Numbered from the stretch's first letter, positions 1 through 8,756 are shown. The stretch is 64,000 nt of DNA from Candidatus Eisenbacteria bacterium (GCA_035577985.1 DATJZY010000057.1:62001-126000), one strand, 5' to 3'. The notes: a model not told the origin generated them from the letters alone. Numbers and translations: made by a program.

Positions 1-206
1 TCGGACTGCACAGCGGAGAGCTCTGGGAGATCGGTCAGTTCGGTGCCCGAGGGCTGTCGAAGGGACACATCGACGCGGTCTACGACGCCCACAATGCGAT
101 GCTGAAGCAGGACCTTGCGGGGCGAGGAGGCGAGGACAAGACGCGCGCGTTCACCCGGCTCCAGTCCCAGCTCCGTGACGTCGAGCTGACCCCAGCCGCC
201 TGGTAG
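1..206 (+). CDS. 3' end of an unidentified gene (partial)
   Basis: An open frame enters from the left edge (frame beginning at base 3) and ends at TAG 204-206, leaving 67 residues. The visible part is charged and probably helical; it starts with GLHSGELWEIGQFG and ends DVELTPAAW. No motif was recognised. It lies 117 bp upstream of the next same-strand gene. A TTGACA at 246-251 in the gap could be a -35 box for that gene, but the matching -10 (about 269-274) is poor. The reading is supported only by the uninterrupted frame and codon bias. Confidence 0.5.
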   Translation, partial: GLHSGELWEIGQFGARGLSKGHIDAVYDAHNAMLKQDLAGRGGEDKTRAFTRLQSQLRDVELTPAAW

Positions 207-323
207 AGGTCGGCGAACCTGCGCGGGTGCAGGTCAGGAATGGGATTGACAGGACGAGCCCATTTGTCCGAAACCCGTTTCCAGACACGCCGAGCGGGGG
301 GCACGCACGGAGGGAGCTGTTCG

Positions 324-848
324 ATGGCAGACCAACTGGACCGGACCAACAGGCTCGAGGCACTGAGAGCGCTACTCACGACCGCATCCGGTCTCGTCGA
401 GACGCTCACACACGACCCCGCGCGTGATCGGTTCCTGCGCGTCTACGAGCGTATTCCGCTCGAGGACCGCGCGACGATTCTCGGCGTGCTCGAGCGCGAG
501 ATCTCCCTGCGCGTCGCGACGCTCGGCGAGGGCGAGGCGATCACCGGCTACGGCGCGCGGCCGAATCCGAACGCGCGCCTGTACGTTCGCGTGCTGAAGA
601 AGATGCCCGACGAATGGCCGACGCTCGATCACGACAAGATGGTGTTCTCGAACCTGCGCGGCGCGCGCATCATGCGCCTCACGCGTTCGCCGGAAGTGCA
701 CGACCGCTGGCGCGCCGCCGTCGTCGAGGCGTTCGGGCTGCTCGAGCCGGAGGAGCGGGCCGAGGTGGCGACCGTGCTCCGCGAGCTGCTCGATGTCGTC
801 GCGCTCGCCGACCAGAGCACGCCCGAGCCGGCGAAGGCGACCGGCTGA
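324..848 (+). CDS. hypothetical protein, 174 aa
   Basis: I do not recognise this family. The ATG at 324 was chosen because GGAGG at about 310-314 sits 9 nt upstream; an earlier in-frame ATG at 240 would add 28 residues without a ribosome site. The product looks soluble and mostly helical, with no signal peptide or membrane segment. The middle contains YVRVLKKMPDEWPTLDHDKM followed by a basic stretch (RGARIMRLTRSPEVHDRW) and an acidic, Leu-rich C-terminal helix. It ends 50 bp before the kinase gene, and that gap holds the kinase promoter, so the two are probably separate transcription units. The function is unknown. Confidence 0.7.
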   Translation: MADQLDRTNRLEALRALLTTASGLVETLTHDPARDRFLRVYERIPLEDRATILGVLEREISLRVATLGEGEAITGYGARPNPNARLYVRVLKKMPDEWPTLDHDKMVFSNLRGARIMRLTRSPEVHDRWRAAVVEAFGLLEPEERAEVATVLRELLDVVALADQSTPEPAKATG

Positions 849-861
849 CTGAGCCCGGGGT

Positions 862-891
862 TTGACGCCGTCGGCGCCGGCGCTCTATCGA
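862..891 (+). promoter_or_regulatory. promoter of the kinase gene, near-leaderless
   Basis: TTGACG at 862-867 is followed after 18 nt by TATCGA at 886-891. The GTG start of the kinase lies 7 nt after the -10 box, so transcription should begin at or beside the start codon. No Shine-Dalgarno sequence is present in the gap. Confidence 0.5.
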
Positions 892-898
892 CGCCAGC

Positions 899-3800
899 GT
901 GAGGTTCGAGCGGCGAGAGGTGCTCGGCAGCGGCGCCAACGGTACGGTCTGCCGCGCCTTCGACGCGGAGCTCCGGCGCGACGTCGCCTTGAAGACGCTG
1001 TTCGACGTGTCGCCCGACCTCGCGCAGCGGCTGAAGAACGAGTTCCGCGCCCTGCACGGCATCACCCATCCGAATCTCGTCCAGCTCTACGATCTCGTGA
1101 TCGGAGAAGGCGAGTCCTTCTTCACGATGGAGCTCGTCGAAGGCGTCGACGTCGTGCGCCACGTCCGCGGGGCGGCGGAACCCCGAGCGCTGCTGGATCA
1201 CGCCGGGCTCGAACGGCTGTGGGCCGTGCTTCCCCAGCTCGTCGATGCCGTCGACGCCCTGCACGCCGCGGGTCGCGTCCACCGCGATCTCAAGCCCTCC
1301 AACGTGCTCGTGACGCGCGACGGGCGCGCGATGGTGCTCGACTTCGGATTGGTCGCCACGGTGCGCGACGACGCCGGCGGCGACGATCGGGAGATGGGGG
1401 GCACCCTCGCGTACATGGCTCCCGAGCAGGTGTGGGGCGTGCCGCCGTCCGCGGCCGTCGACTGGTACGCGCTCGGCGGCGTGCTGTTCGAAGTCCTCAC
1501 GGGGATGCCGGCGTTCTCGGGGACGCCCGTCGGCATGCTGCGTGTGAAGGAGCGCGGCCCCGTGCCCGGCCCGTGTGACCTGGCACCGGCCACCAGTGCG
1601 GGGCTCGATGCCCTCGTGCGCGCGCTCCTCGACCCGGATCCGACACGACGTCCGGACGGCCGCAGCATTCGCAGCGCGCTCGAGGGTGGCGCCGTCGCGC
1701 CGATGGCGAGGACCTGGAGGCATCGTGACGCGTTCGTCGGTCGCGCCACCGAGCTCGCGACGCTCGCGGAATGGCTCCGCGAGGTGTCGCCGGGGCATCC
1801 ACGCGTCGGTCACGTGGTCGGGCCATCGGGCATCGGCAAGAGCGCCCTCCTGCGATCCTTCGGCGAGCGGGCGGCCGCCACCGCCCTCGTCCTGTCGGGA
1901 CGGTGTCATGCGCACGAGACGGTTCCCTACAAGGCGCTCGACGGCGTGATGGAGGGGCTGGCTCGGCACCTCGGGCGAGAGGATGCGGCGTTGCCCGACC
2001 TCGGTGCGGGCGACCTGGGCCCGCTGCTCGACCTCTTTCCGGTCCTGAGCAGCGTGGGGCGATTCGCGCGCGCCGGCCGTGCCGGCGGCGAGGCGAGCCC
2101 GCGCGAGCTGCAACGGCGTGCTTTCGCGGCGCTGCGCACGCTCGTCGCCGAGCTGGCGCGGCGGCGACCGATCGTCCTCTCGATCGACGACGTGCAGTGG
2201 GGCGATCGAGACAGCGCGCTCGCGCTGCTCGAGGTGCTGCGTGGACCCGACGCGCCCGCCGTCCTTCTCTTGCTCTCCTCTCGAATCGGCGAGACGGAGG
2301 GCTCGGGTTTTCTTCAGGAGCTCGAGCGCGGCGATCGCGGGCCCGACCACACCCTCGTCGTCGAGCCGCTCGGTGGATCGGACACGAGGGAGCTCGCTGC
2401 CGACCTGCTCGGTTGTGACGCCGCCGATCCGATCGTCGAGCGGGTCGTGAACCAGGCTGGAGGGTCGCCCTTCTTCGTCGAGCAACTGAGCCGCTACCAC
2501 CACGAAGCGTCACGGCGGGAAGCAGACGTCGACCTCGACCGCGCGATCCTCGGGCGCATCGATGCCATCGGCAGCGGCGCACGGGCGCTGGCCGAGCTGG
2601 TCGCGGTCGCCGGCGGTGCGCTCGACCTCGCGCAGGTGATCGATCTCACGGGCAGCCGCGATCCCGCCGCGTTGTGCTACCGGATGCGCGAGCAGTGCAT
2701 GCTGCGCACGGTCGCGACGCGACCGAAGAGCGTCGAGGTCTACCACGATCGGATCCGGGAGACGTTGTTGGCCGCTCTCGGCGCGGAGCGCCGACGGTCG
2801 ATCCACCGGCAAGTCGCCGACGCATTGCAGGGGCAGGCGTCGCCGGATCCGGAAGCCGTTCTCGAGCATCTCCTCGGCGCGGGGGACGAGCGTGGGGCGG
2901 CGGACGCCGCGATCGCCGCCGCCGAGCGCAGTGCCGGCGCGCTCGCCTTCGGGCGGGCCGCGGAGCTCTACGAGATCGCGCTTCGCTTGCGGGACCGGGG
3001 CGCTGCCGACTGGACGGTCATGGCGCGCCATGCCGAGGCGCTCGCGAACGCCGGACTCGGCAGCGCGGCGGGGGCCGCTTCCGAGGCCGCAGCGAACGCG
3101 TCGGCGCGAGCACAGGCCCCGGCGGCACGCACGCTCGCGCTCCGCGCCGCCGCGACCCGCGAGCTGCTGTGCGCGGGCGACGTCGAGGCGGGACGCCGGG
3201 CGCTTCGGCGGACGCTCGCTCTCGCGCGCATCCCATATCCCCGGAGCCCGGCGACGGCGGTGGCGCGCTTGCTCACCGCCCGCGCCAGGATCGCGATCCG
3301 CGGGTTCGGATTCACCCCGCGTGCCGAGGACACGATCGATCCCGATCGCCTCGCACAGGTCGATGCGTGCTGGGCGGCGACCATCGGTCTCAATGCCTTC
3401 GACGCCGTACGCTCCGCGGCGTTCCAGGCCCGCCATTCGCTGCTCGCACTCGACGCGGGTGAGCCGGGGCGCGTCGTGCGGGCGCTCACCGCCGAAGCCG
3501 TCTATCGAGCCGCCGAAGGCGGGCGCACCGGTCGAACGCGCGCCGCGGCTCTGGCGGCGCGCGTCGATGTGCTGGCGACCAGCGTCGGCGACCCGCGTGC
3601 GCGCGCCTTCGCCCGCCTCTGCGCCGGAGTGGGCAGCTACTTCGGCGGAAGCTGGGAGCGTGCGATCGACGAGCTCGCCGAGGCGGAGCGGATCTTCCGG
3701 GGGCTGCACGGCGTCGCGTGGGAGCTGGCCAACTGCCGCTCCTATCGCCTGTGGGCGCTGTCGTGGAACGGCGACACGGCGCGTTTCGAAGCCGAGGTCG

Positions 3801-4501
3801 AAGCTGCGGCAACCGAGGCGCGGACGCGTGGCGACGTCCCGGCCGAGATCGGCGCGGCGAGTGGCCACGCGAATCTCGCGTGGCTGCTGGCCGATCGGCC
3901 GGCCGAAGCACGGTCGCGTGCCGCCGCGGCGGTGGGGCGCCTCAGGCTCCGGGCGTTCCAGAGCCCGCACTACGCAGATCTGTTGGCCCAGACCCGCATC
4001 GACCTGTACGAAGGCGACGGTGGGGCGGCCTGGAAACGCGTGTCGAGCGCCCTCCCGCACGTGCGGCGAAGTCATCTGCTTCGGCTCCAGCTCTTCCGCA
4101 TCGAGGTCCGTGTGTTGATCGCTTCGTCCGCGCTCGCCGCGGCGACCGCGCCGGCCGCGGGTCGCGAACGGCGCCGCCTATTGGCCGCCGCCGCTCGCGC
4201 TGCGGCGCAGCTCCGCGCCGAAGACCTGCGGCTCGGGCAGGCGCTCGGGGACGCCCTCACCGGCATGCTCATGGCCGCCGAGGGCGGCGCGGAGAGCGCG
4301 GCACGATGCCTGCGCGCGGCGGCCCTGCTTCTCGCGCGGTGCGGGCTGCCGCTCTACGCGGAGTCGGCGCTGCTGAACGCCGCCGCGCTCGACGGTGCAT
4401 CGGCGCCGCCGACGCCCTCGCTTGGCGTCGCCCCGGCCAACGTCGCGGCGATGTTGCTGCCCGGCCTGACGGCCCGGCGCTCCATGCTCAAAGTCGCCTG
4501 A
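899..4501 (+). CDS. Ser/Thr protein kinase fused to AAA/NTPase and TPR-like region (PknK-type)
   Basis: A large cytoplasmic signalling protein of 1,200 aa. Residues about 1-260 form a Hanks-type kinase: Gly-rich loop GSGANGTV, ATP-binding Lys in VALKTL, catalytic loop HRDLKPSN (HRD at 128-130), DFG at 148-150, then an APEQ motif. Residues about 275-600 form an AAA_16-like NTPase with Walker A GPSGIGKS at 308-315 and Walker B LSIDD near 429. The remaining ~600 residues are Ala-rich helical repeats resembling TPRs. This kinase-NTPase-repeat layout is that of PknK and related myxobacterial kinases, which usually act on transcription or stress responses; the target here is unknown. The GTG start follows a -10 box by 7 nt. 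The 3' end overlaps the convergent flavoprotein gene by 14 nt. Confidence 0.93.
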   Translation: MRFERREVLGSGANGTVCRAFDAELRRDVALKTLFDVSPDLAQRLKNEFRALHGITHPNLVQLYDLVIGEGESFFTMELVEGVDVVRHVRGAAEPRALLDHAGLERLWAVLPQLVDAVDALHAAGRVHRDLKPSNVLVTRDGRAMVLDFGLVATVRDDAGGDDREMGGTLAYMAPEQVWGVPPSAAVDWYALGGVLFEVLTGMPAFSGTPVGMLRVKERGPVPGPCDLAPATSAGLDALVRALLDPDPTRRPDGRSIRSALEGGAVAPMARTWRHRDAFVGRATELATLAEWLREVSPGHPRVGHVVGPSGIGKSALLRSFGERAAATALVLSGRCHAHETVPYKALDGVMEGLARHLGREDAALPDLGAGDLGPLLDLFPVLSSVGRFARAGRAGGEASPRELQRRAFAALRTLVAELARRRPIVLSIDDVQWGDRDSALALLEVLRGPDAPAVLLLLSSRIGETEGSGFLQELERGDRGPDHTLVVEPLGGSDTRELAADLLGCDAADPIVERVVNQAGGSPFFVEQLSRYHHEASRREADVDLDRAILGRIDAIGSGARALAELVAVAGGALDLAQVIDLTGSRDPAALCYRMREQCMLRTVATRPKSVEVYHDRIRETLLAALGAERRRSIHRQVADALQGQASPDPEAVLEHLLGAGDERGAADAAIAAAERSAGALAFGRAAELYEIALRLRDRGAADWTVMARHAEALANAGLGSAAGAASEAAANASARAQAPAARTLALRAAATRELLCAGDVEAGRRALRRTLALARIPYPRSPATAVARLLTARARIAIRGFGFTPRAEDTIDPDRLAQVDACWAATIGLNAFDAVRSAAFQARHSLLALDAGEPGRVVRALTAEAVYRAAEGGRTGRTRAAALAARVDVLATSVGDPRARAFARLCAGVGSYFGGSWERAIDELAEAERIFRGLHGVAWELANCRSYRLWALSWNGDTARFEAEVEAAATEARTRGDVPAEIGAASGHANLAWLLADRPAEARSRAAAAVGRLRLRAFQSPHYADLLAQTRIDLYEGDGGAAWKRVSSALPHVRRSHLLRLQLFRIEVRVLIASSALAAATAPAAGRERRRLLAAAARAAAQLRAEDLRLGQALGDALTGMLMAAEGGAESAARCLRAAALLLARCGLPLYAESALLNAAALDGASAPPTPSLGVAPANVAAMLLPGLTARRSMLKVA

Positions 4502-6275
4502 GCACGCTCTCCCAGCAGCCGAGCAGATCGGGATCGGGGCGCGCGAAGTCGAACGGATGGAGATCGCCGAGGCGACCCGCGACGTAGCGCAGCGGCAGCA
4601 TGGCGTTGAATGCGCCCCGCAGGATGGAGTGGCGGTCGCCGAAGCGCTGCACCTCGTCGATGACGCTCGCGGTCACCTCCATCGGATGGGGAAGGTTCAG
4701 GGCGAAGAGCGCCTCGTCGACCCGTTTGGCGCCGTCGAAGACCGCGCCCTCGGGGAACGACTCGACGAACGGGTACAGATGCTCGTCGAGACCCTCCCGC
4801 GCGAGGATCCCGCGCACCGCGCGGCGCGCCGCCTCGTCGGCGCCCTCCATCGTCGCGAGGTCGGTGTTCGTGCGCACGTAGTCGGAGGCGAGGAAGAGGT
4901 TCTCGATCGCCGTTTCGGCGTCGGGGCGGAGCGCGAGCTGCCCCGGCGGATGGATCAGCAGGGGCGTGCCGTTGTGCAGCGGGTTCAGCGTCACGTTCGA
5001 GTCGAGATGCGACGTGATCCTATCGCCGGGTCGCAGGGTTCCCGGCGGAAGCGACGCGGCCATCTGACGCCACACCTCGTCCAAGAGCTTCCCGCGATCG
5101 ACGTAGGCCTTGGCGGGGATGCCCTCGGTTCCCGGCGTCTCCCAGTCCGAGATGATGGCCGAGATGATGCCGTGCAGCTCCGGCGTCCCCGGTCGCTCGT
5201 CCGGGCGGGTCGCCCAGAACTGCGCTTGCGACACCGACGTGAGCGCGAACGCCGTCTGCGGATAGTGGACGTGTCCGTGCACGATCGGGACGTCGCGCGA
5301 CAGGAAGAACTGGAGCCCGACCATGTCGCCGTGCGCGATGGGAGCGAGCGTTCGCACGTTCTCCAACGCGGCGTCGAAGGCACGCATCTCGTCGGAGAGG
5401 AGCTTCGCTGCGCAGTCGAGCGGGACCGCGAGGACGTAGTGGTCGGCCTCGACGACCTCGCCGCCCTCGAACCGCGCGCCGCGCAGGCGGCCCCGACGGG
5501 CATCGAAGTCGAAGCCGACGAGCGTCTTCTCGAAGTCGAACTCCACGCCGCGCGCACACAGATGGTCGTACCACGGGCGGAGCCACGTCTCGTCGGTCGG
5601 GCCGCACAGGAGCGGATCCTTCTTCCGTCGTGCGAGCGGCTCGAAGTCGAAGATCATCTGGAGCGAGATCGCGCCGATCGTCGCGGCACTGGTCTCCTTG
5701 GCCCGCATGGCCGAGAGGTTCCGCGACGCCTTGATGACCAGGTCGAGAAAGCGGGGCGCGTAGGTCTTCGCGCGCGCGAAGTCGAACCACGGGATGGTGT
5801 CGTACTTCTGCTCGCGGCGCTTGCGGCACGAGGTGGCGAACTGCAGGAGCACGCCCGCGTAGCGCAGGGTGTCCTCCATGCCGAGATCGCGGTCCTTCAG
5901 GATGTCCACGATGGTCGGCACGAAGCGCAGCGACTCGACGAAGTCCCGGGGGCGCGGGATGTCGAGCATCTTGTGGTCGTACGCGATTCCGGCGTCCGAC
6001 GACGCGACCAGCCGGTCCAGCACGCTGCCGGTGCCCGCAGGCGTCGTCGCCATCGTGTCGACGACGTGGCGATAGAAGTGGGGGAAGAACCGGAACCCGT
6101 GCTCGCCGGGATAGCTCGTGCCGGCCGGCGTGGGGATGAACTGACTCTTCGCCTTGCCACCCGCGCGATCGCTCGCCTCGTAGACGTGCAGGCCGTCGAT
6201 CCCCGCCAGCGCCAGGTGGTGCGCGGTGCTGAGTCCGGCGATCCCGCCGCCGAGGATGGCGACCCTGTCAGCCAT
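4488..6275 (-). CDS. FAD-dependent amine oxidase/phytoene desaturase-like oxidoreductase
   Basis: A 595-aa flavoprotein. The N-terminus carries the dinucleotide-binding signature VAILGGGIAGLSTAHHLA, then an Arg-Gly-Gly-Lys-containing segment (YEASDRAGGKAKS) and GEHGFRFFPHFY, typical of the amine oxidase/CrtI/HpnE superfamily. The C-terminus has the second FAD motif (FLASDYVRTNTDLATMEGA). Members desaturate or isomerise carotenoids, dehydroxylate hydroxysqualene or oxidise amines. The neighbour that overlaps its start by 8 nt is CrtC/AttH-like, so a terpenoid or other lipid substrate is likely (inference). Its stop lies inside the last codons of the convergent kinase gene. The exact reaction cannot be assigned from sequence alone. 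Confidence 0.85.
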   Translation of the reverse strand: MADRVAILGGGIAGLSTAHHLALAGIDGLHVYEASDRAGGKAKSQFIPTPAGTSYPGEHGFRFFPHFYRHVVDTMATTPAGTGSVLDRLVASSDAGIAYDHKMLDIPRPRDFVESLRFVPTIVDILKDRDLGMEDTLRYAGVLLQFATSCRKRREQKYDTIPWFDFARAKTYAPRFLDLVIKASRNLSAMRAKETSAATIGAISLQMIFDFEPLARRKKDPLLCGPTDETWLRPWYDHLCARGVEFDFEKTLVGFDFDARRGRLRGARFEGGEVVEADHYVLAVPLDCAAKLLSDEMRAFDAALENVRTLAPIAHGDMVGLQFFLSRDVPIVHGHVHYPQTAFALTSVSQAQFWATRPDERPGTPELHGIISAIISDWETPGTEGIPAKAYVDRGKLLDEVWRQMAASLPPGTLRPGDRITSHLDSNVTLNPLHNGTPLLIHPPGQLALRPDAETAIENLFLASDYVRTNTDLATMEGADEAARRAVRGILAREGLDEHLYPFVESFPEGAVFDGAKRVDEALFALNLPHPMEVTASVIDEVQRFGDRHSILRGAFNAMLPLRYVAGRLGDLHPFDFARPDPDLLGCWESVLRRL

Positions 6276-7299
6276 AGCCGCGCAGCTCGGTCATGGACCA
6301 GCCGCGCACCGGCGTCCCGTTGCGCTGCCCCTCGACGAGACACGCGCTCTCCCAGAACCCGGGCACGAACGGGTAGATCGATTCGATGTCCGGCTCGGCG
6401 CCGTAGAGCGGCCGGACCGAGAGCTGCATCGGGCCGTCGGGCATGTCCACGCGCAGGTCGGTGCCGAGCGGCCGTCCGACGACGTCGACGTTGCGGAAGT
6501 CCGCGGGACGCAGCGGGAGCTCCTCGATCCCGCCGGCGGCCGGCATCCGGGCCGCATAGTGGCGCTCGACGGTGGCGAGCTTCGTATGGAAGAAGATCCA
6601 CTGCTCGCCGTCGTCGAGGGACACGTTCAGGTACTTCCACGCGTAGACCGTGGTGGGCGCCGATCCCCACTGCCGCTCGTACCACCCCGGGCCCGTGACG
6701 ACGCGCAGTCGCCCGCCGAAGCGCGCGTAGCCCGTGACGCGGATCTTCGGCCGCACGTAGTACGCGAGCCGGTGCCCGGCGCCGTAGTCCACGATGCCGT
6801 CTTCGGAGAGCAGCACCGCCGGCGCCGTGGCGGTGAGCTCGAGATCGAGCTCCGGTTGGCTCGCCGCATTCCAGAGGCGCAGGCGGTAGTGGCCAGGCTG
6901 GCCATCGATCCGCCACCGGTCGGGCGATGCGACCCACAGGTTGTAGATGTTGGCGGCATAGCCGAGGCGATAGGACACGGGCGTGTCGTGGCCCTCGTAG
7001 GCCACCGCGAAGGCACCGCCCGACTGCAGGAGCTGGAGCGGACCGCGGGCGTGATCGATCCGCTTGACGAAGCTCACCGTGAGCGGCGGGACGACCCACT
7101 TCGTGCCGCGGATCGCGGTCACCATGAAGCTCAGGCGCTCGGTGCCGTGGATCTCGCCCACGTGCCCGGCGAAGTACCACCACTCCACCGGGAACTCGTG
7201 TGCGAGCTCGTCGCGGGGCAGGCGGATGGGTTCCAGGTGCGCCGCGGGCGCGGAGCCCCCGAGTGGAAACGCGCTCGGGAGCGCAAGTCCATCCCGCAT
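6268..7299 (-). CDS. AttH/CrtC-like lipocalin-fold protein (carotenoid 1,2-hydratase-like)
   Basis: A 343-aa protein with FPVEWWYF at residues 36-43 and WYERQWGSAP in the second half, hallmarks of the AttH/CrtC family (paired lipocalin-like domains that bind and in some cases hydrate or cyclise terpenoids). No signal peptide is evident. The start overlaps no upstream gene; a -10 box TAGCTC sits 7 nt before the ATG. The downstream flavoprotein starts 8 nt inside this gene, so the two are translationally coupled and probably act on the same hydrophobic substrate. CrtC hydrates acyclic carotenoids, but AttH-type members in other loci serve unrelated terpenoid or polyketide pathways; substrate is unassigned. 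Confidence 0.8.
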   Translation of the reverse strand: MRDGLALPSAFPLGGSAPAAHLEPIRLPRDELAHEFPVEWWYFAGHVGEIHGTERLSFMVTAIRGTKWVVPPLTVSFVKRIDHARGPLQLLQSGGAFAVAYEGHDTPVSYRLGYAANIYNLWVASPDRWRIDGQPGHYRLRLWNAASQPELDLELTATAPAVLLSEDGIVDYGAGHRLAYYVRPKIRVTGYARFGGRLRVVTGPGWYERQWGSAPTTVYAWKYLNVSLDDGEQWIFFHTKLATVERHYAARMPAAGGIEELPLRPADFRNVDVVGRPLGTDLRVDMPDGPMQLSVRPLYGAEPDIESIYPFVPGFWESACLVEGQRNGTPVRGWSMTELRGYG

Positions 7300-7306
7300 C
7301 GCAGCC

Positions 7307-7336
7307 GAGCTAGCGCAAGCAGCGCGCGTTTGTCCA
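7307..7336 (-). promoter_or_regulatory. promoter of the AttH/CrtC-like gene, near-leaderless
   Basis: On the minus strand TGGACA (7331-7336) is followed after 18 nt by TAGCTC (7307-7312), which ends 7 nt before the ATG at 7299. There is no Shine-Dalgarno sequence. Confidence 0.45.
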
Positions 7337-7379
7337 GTGAAATGTAGCTGCGGCTATCGCGAAGCTATCAGGCAGCCTG

Positions 7380-7769
7380 TCAATGTGCGACGCCGGGCTC
7401 GGACGGATCGTATTCGATGCGGATCACTTTGCCGCGACCGGCGCCCCACTGATTGCCGCCAGAGAAGATGATGCGACCCTTGCCCTTGTAGTAGGCGACG
7501 AAGCGCGACTGGTCCGGCCCGAAGTAGAAGGGGATGAACGCCTTCCCGGTGATGTACGCCTTGCTGGCGGTGGGCGGCCCGAGGATGCTGCCGACCTCCA
7601 TCTCGGTCATGCCCTCGTGGATCTTCGCGAGCGGGGATCCCGCCGGCGGCGGGGGTCCCGCCGACTCCTTGCTCGGCTGCGTCTGCGCTTGCGGTCGCGG
7701 CTGCTCCTTCGCGCAGCCTGCGATCCCGATCGTCAACGCCACACCCACGACCAACAGTGCCCGTCCCAT
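7380..7769 (-). CDS. BamE/SmpA/OmlA-like lipoprotein, 129 aa
   Basis: The N-terminus is a lipoprotein signal ending in the lipobox IAGC, followed by a Pro/Gln-rich linker. The segment beginning LAKIHEGMTEMEVGSILGPPT matches the conserved start of the SmpA/OmlA (BamE) fold, in which a short helix ending in 'GMT..EV..ILG.P' precedes the beta sheet. BamE itself is part of the outer-membrane barrel assembly complex, but many small BamE-fold lipoproteins have other roles. ATG 7769 was chosen because GGAGG lies 8 nt upstream; GTG codons at 7775 and 7778 are also in frame. It is a single gene, same strand as both neighbours. Confidence 0.75.
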   Translation of the reverse strand: MGRALLVVGVALTIGIAGCAKEQPRPQAQTQPSKESAGPPPPAGSPLAKIHEGMTEMEVGSILGPPTASKAYITGKAFIPFYFGPDQSRFVAYYKGKGRIIFSGGNQWGAGRGKVIRIEYDPSEPGVAH

Positions 7770-7829
7770 CCGCACCACCTCCGCCTCGCGGCGTGCCCTC
7801 TTACACGAGCGGGCGGAGAAGGGCCAGCG

Positions 7830-8696
7830 TCAGCGGCCGCCGGAACCGCGCGGCCGGCTGCCGTAGTCGCCGAACGGATCGTCGCGCTCGCGGACGGCCT
7901 GCCGGAATCCCACGGCCTCGGCGCGGCGGACGAAGTCGAGCCCCTCCTGCGTGTGGCGCGCGATGCCGTCGAACAAGGTGCCGAGGACGCGGGTCGACCC
8001 GAGTCCCATGTGCTCGGCGGTCTGGTTGCAGAGGAGCTTCAACATCACGAGCTGGTTCGTCGGCACCCGCGCCATGCGGCGCGCGAGCGCGCGGCCGCGC
8101 TCGAGCAGCTCGCCGTCGGGCACCACCTCCAGGATGAGCCCCGCACGCACGGCCTCGGCCGCGGTGATCTCGTCGCCGGTGAGGAGGTACCGCTTCGCCC
8201 GTTCGAGCCCCATCCGATAGACCCACATCGCGGTCGTCGGCGTGCCCCAGACGCGCGACGGCGGATAGCCGAAGCGCGCGCTCTCGGCCGCGACGATCAT
8301 GTCGGCGCACAGAACCAGATCCGTTCCGCCCGCGATGCACCAGCCGTGGACGGCCGCGATCGTCGGCTTCTGCGCGTACCAGAGCTTCATGTAGGTGTCG
8401 ACGAACTGCTTCATCATCCGGTAGTCGGCGACCGAGTCCCACACGCGCCCCCCGGCCGCGATGCGCGCCGACTCGTCGGCCTGTGCGGCCGTCGACCAGT
8501 CGAGGCCGTAGCCCGCGCAGAAGGCGGGCCCTTCGGCGCGCAGCAGGATCACGCGCACGTCGTGCGTCGCATCTGCCTCGTCGATCGCCTGTGCCAGCTC
8601 GTCGCGCAAGGCTGGTGTGATCGTGTTGTACTCGGCGGCGCGGGTGAGCACGATCTCGCGAACGCCGTCCTGCGTTTCGGTGCGAAGCGTCTGCAT
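7830..8696 (-). CDS. enoyl-CoA hydratase/isomerase family protein
   Basis: A 288-aa crotonase-superfamily protein. It has the oxyanion-hole segment GPAFCAGYGLDW, the trimer-forming core PTIAAVHGWCIAGGTDLVLCADM, and a C-terminal region rich in basic residues. The family hydrates or isomerises acyl-CoA esters in beta-oxidation and related pathways. In the second core motif (GTPTTAMWVYRMG) the Glu residues that act as general acid/base in classical hydratases are not obvious, so the exact chemistry is open. The ATG at 8696 begins the conserved domain; a frame extension upstream is open but lies within the divergent promoter region and tilS. A -10-like box lies 5 nt upstream and no ribosome site is visible. 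Confidence 0.85.
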   Translation of the reverse strand: MQTLRTETQDGVREIVLTRAAEYNTITPALRDELAQAIDEADATHDVRVILLRAEGPAFCAGYGLDWSTAAQADESARIAAGGRVWDSVADYRMMKQFVDTYMKLWYAQKPTIAAVHGWCIAGGTDLVLCADMIVAAESARFGYPPSRVWGTPTTAMWVYRMGLERAKRYLLTGDEITAAEAVRAGLILEVVPDGELLERGRALARRMARVPTNQLVMLKLLCNQTAEHMGLGSTRVLGTLFDGIARHTQEGLDFVRRAEAVGFRQAVRERDDPFGDYGSRPRGSGGR

Positions 8697-8701
8697 GCCG
8701 C

Positions 8702-8732
8702 AGCCTAGGCGAAAGGGAGGGTGGCTCGTCAA
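8702..8732 (-). promoter_or_regulatory. promoter of the enoyl-CoA hydratase-like gene
   Basis: On the minus strand TTGACG (8727-8732) is followed after 19 nt by TAGGCT (8702-8707), 5 nt before the ATG at 8696. The spacer is long for sigma-70, so the match is moderate. It shares a 60-bp intergenic region with the divergent tilS promoter. Confidence 0.35.
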
Positions 8733-8744
8733 CGGCGGGGGACG

Positions 8745-8750
8745 TAGGAT
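8745..8750 (+). promoter_or_regulatory. -10 box of tilS, leaderless position
   Basis: TAGGAT lies 6 nt before the tilS GTG at 8757. The hexamer 17 nt upstream (8722-8727) is a weak -35. There is no Shine-Dalgarno sequence, so the message would start at or next to the initiation codon. Confidence 0.4.
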
Positions 8751-8756
8751 CGCCGC

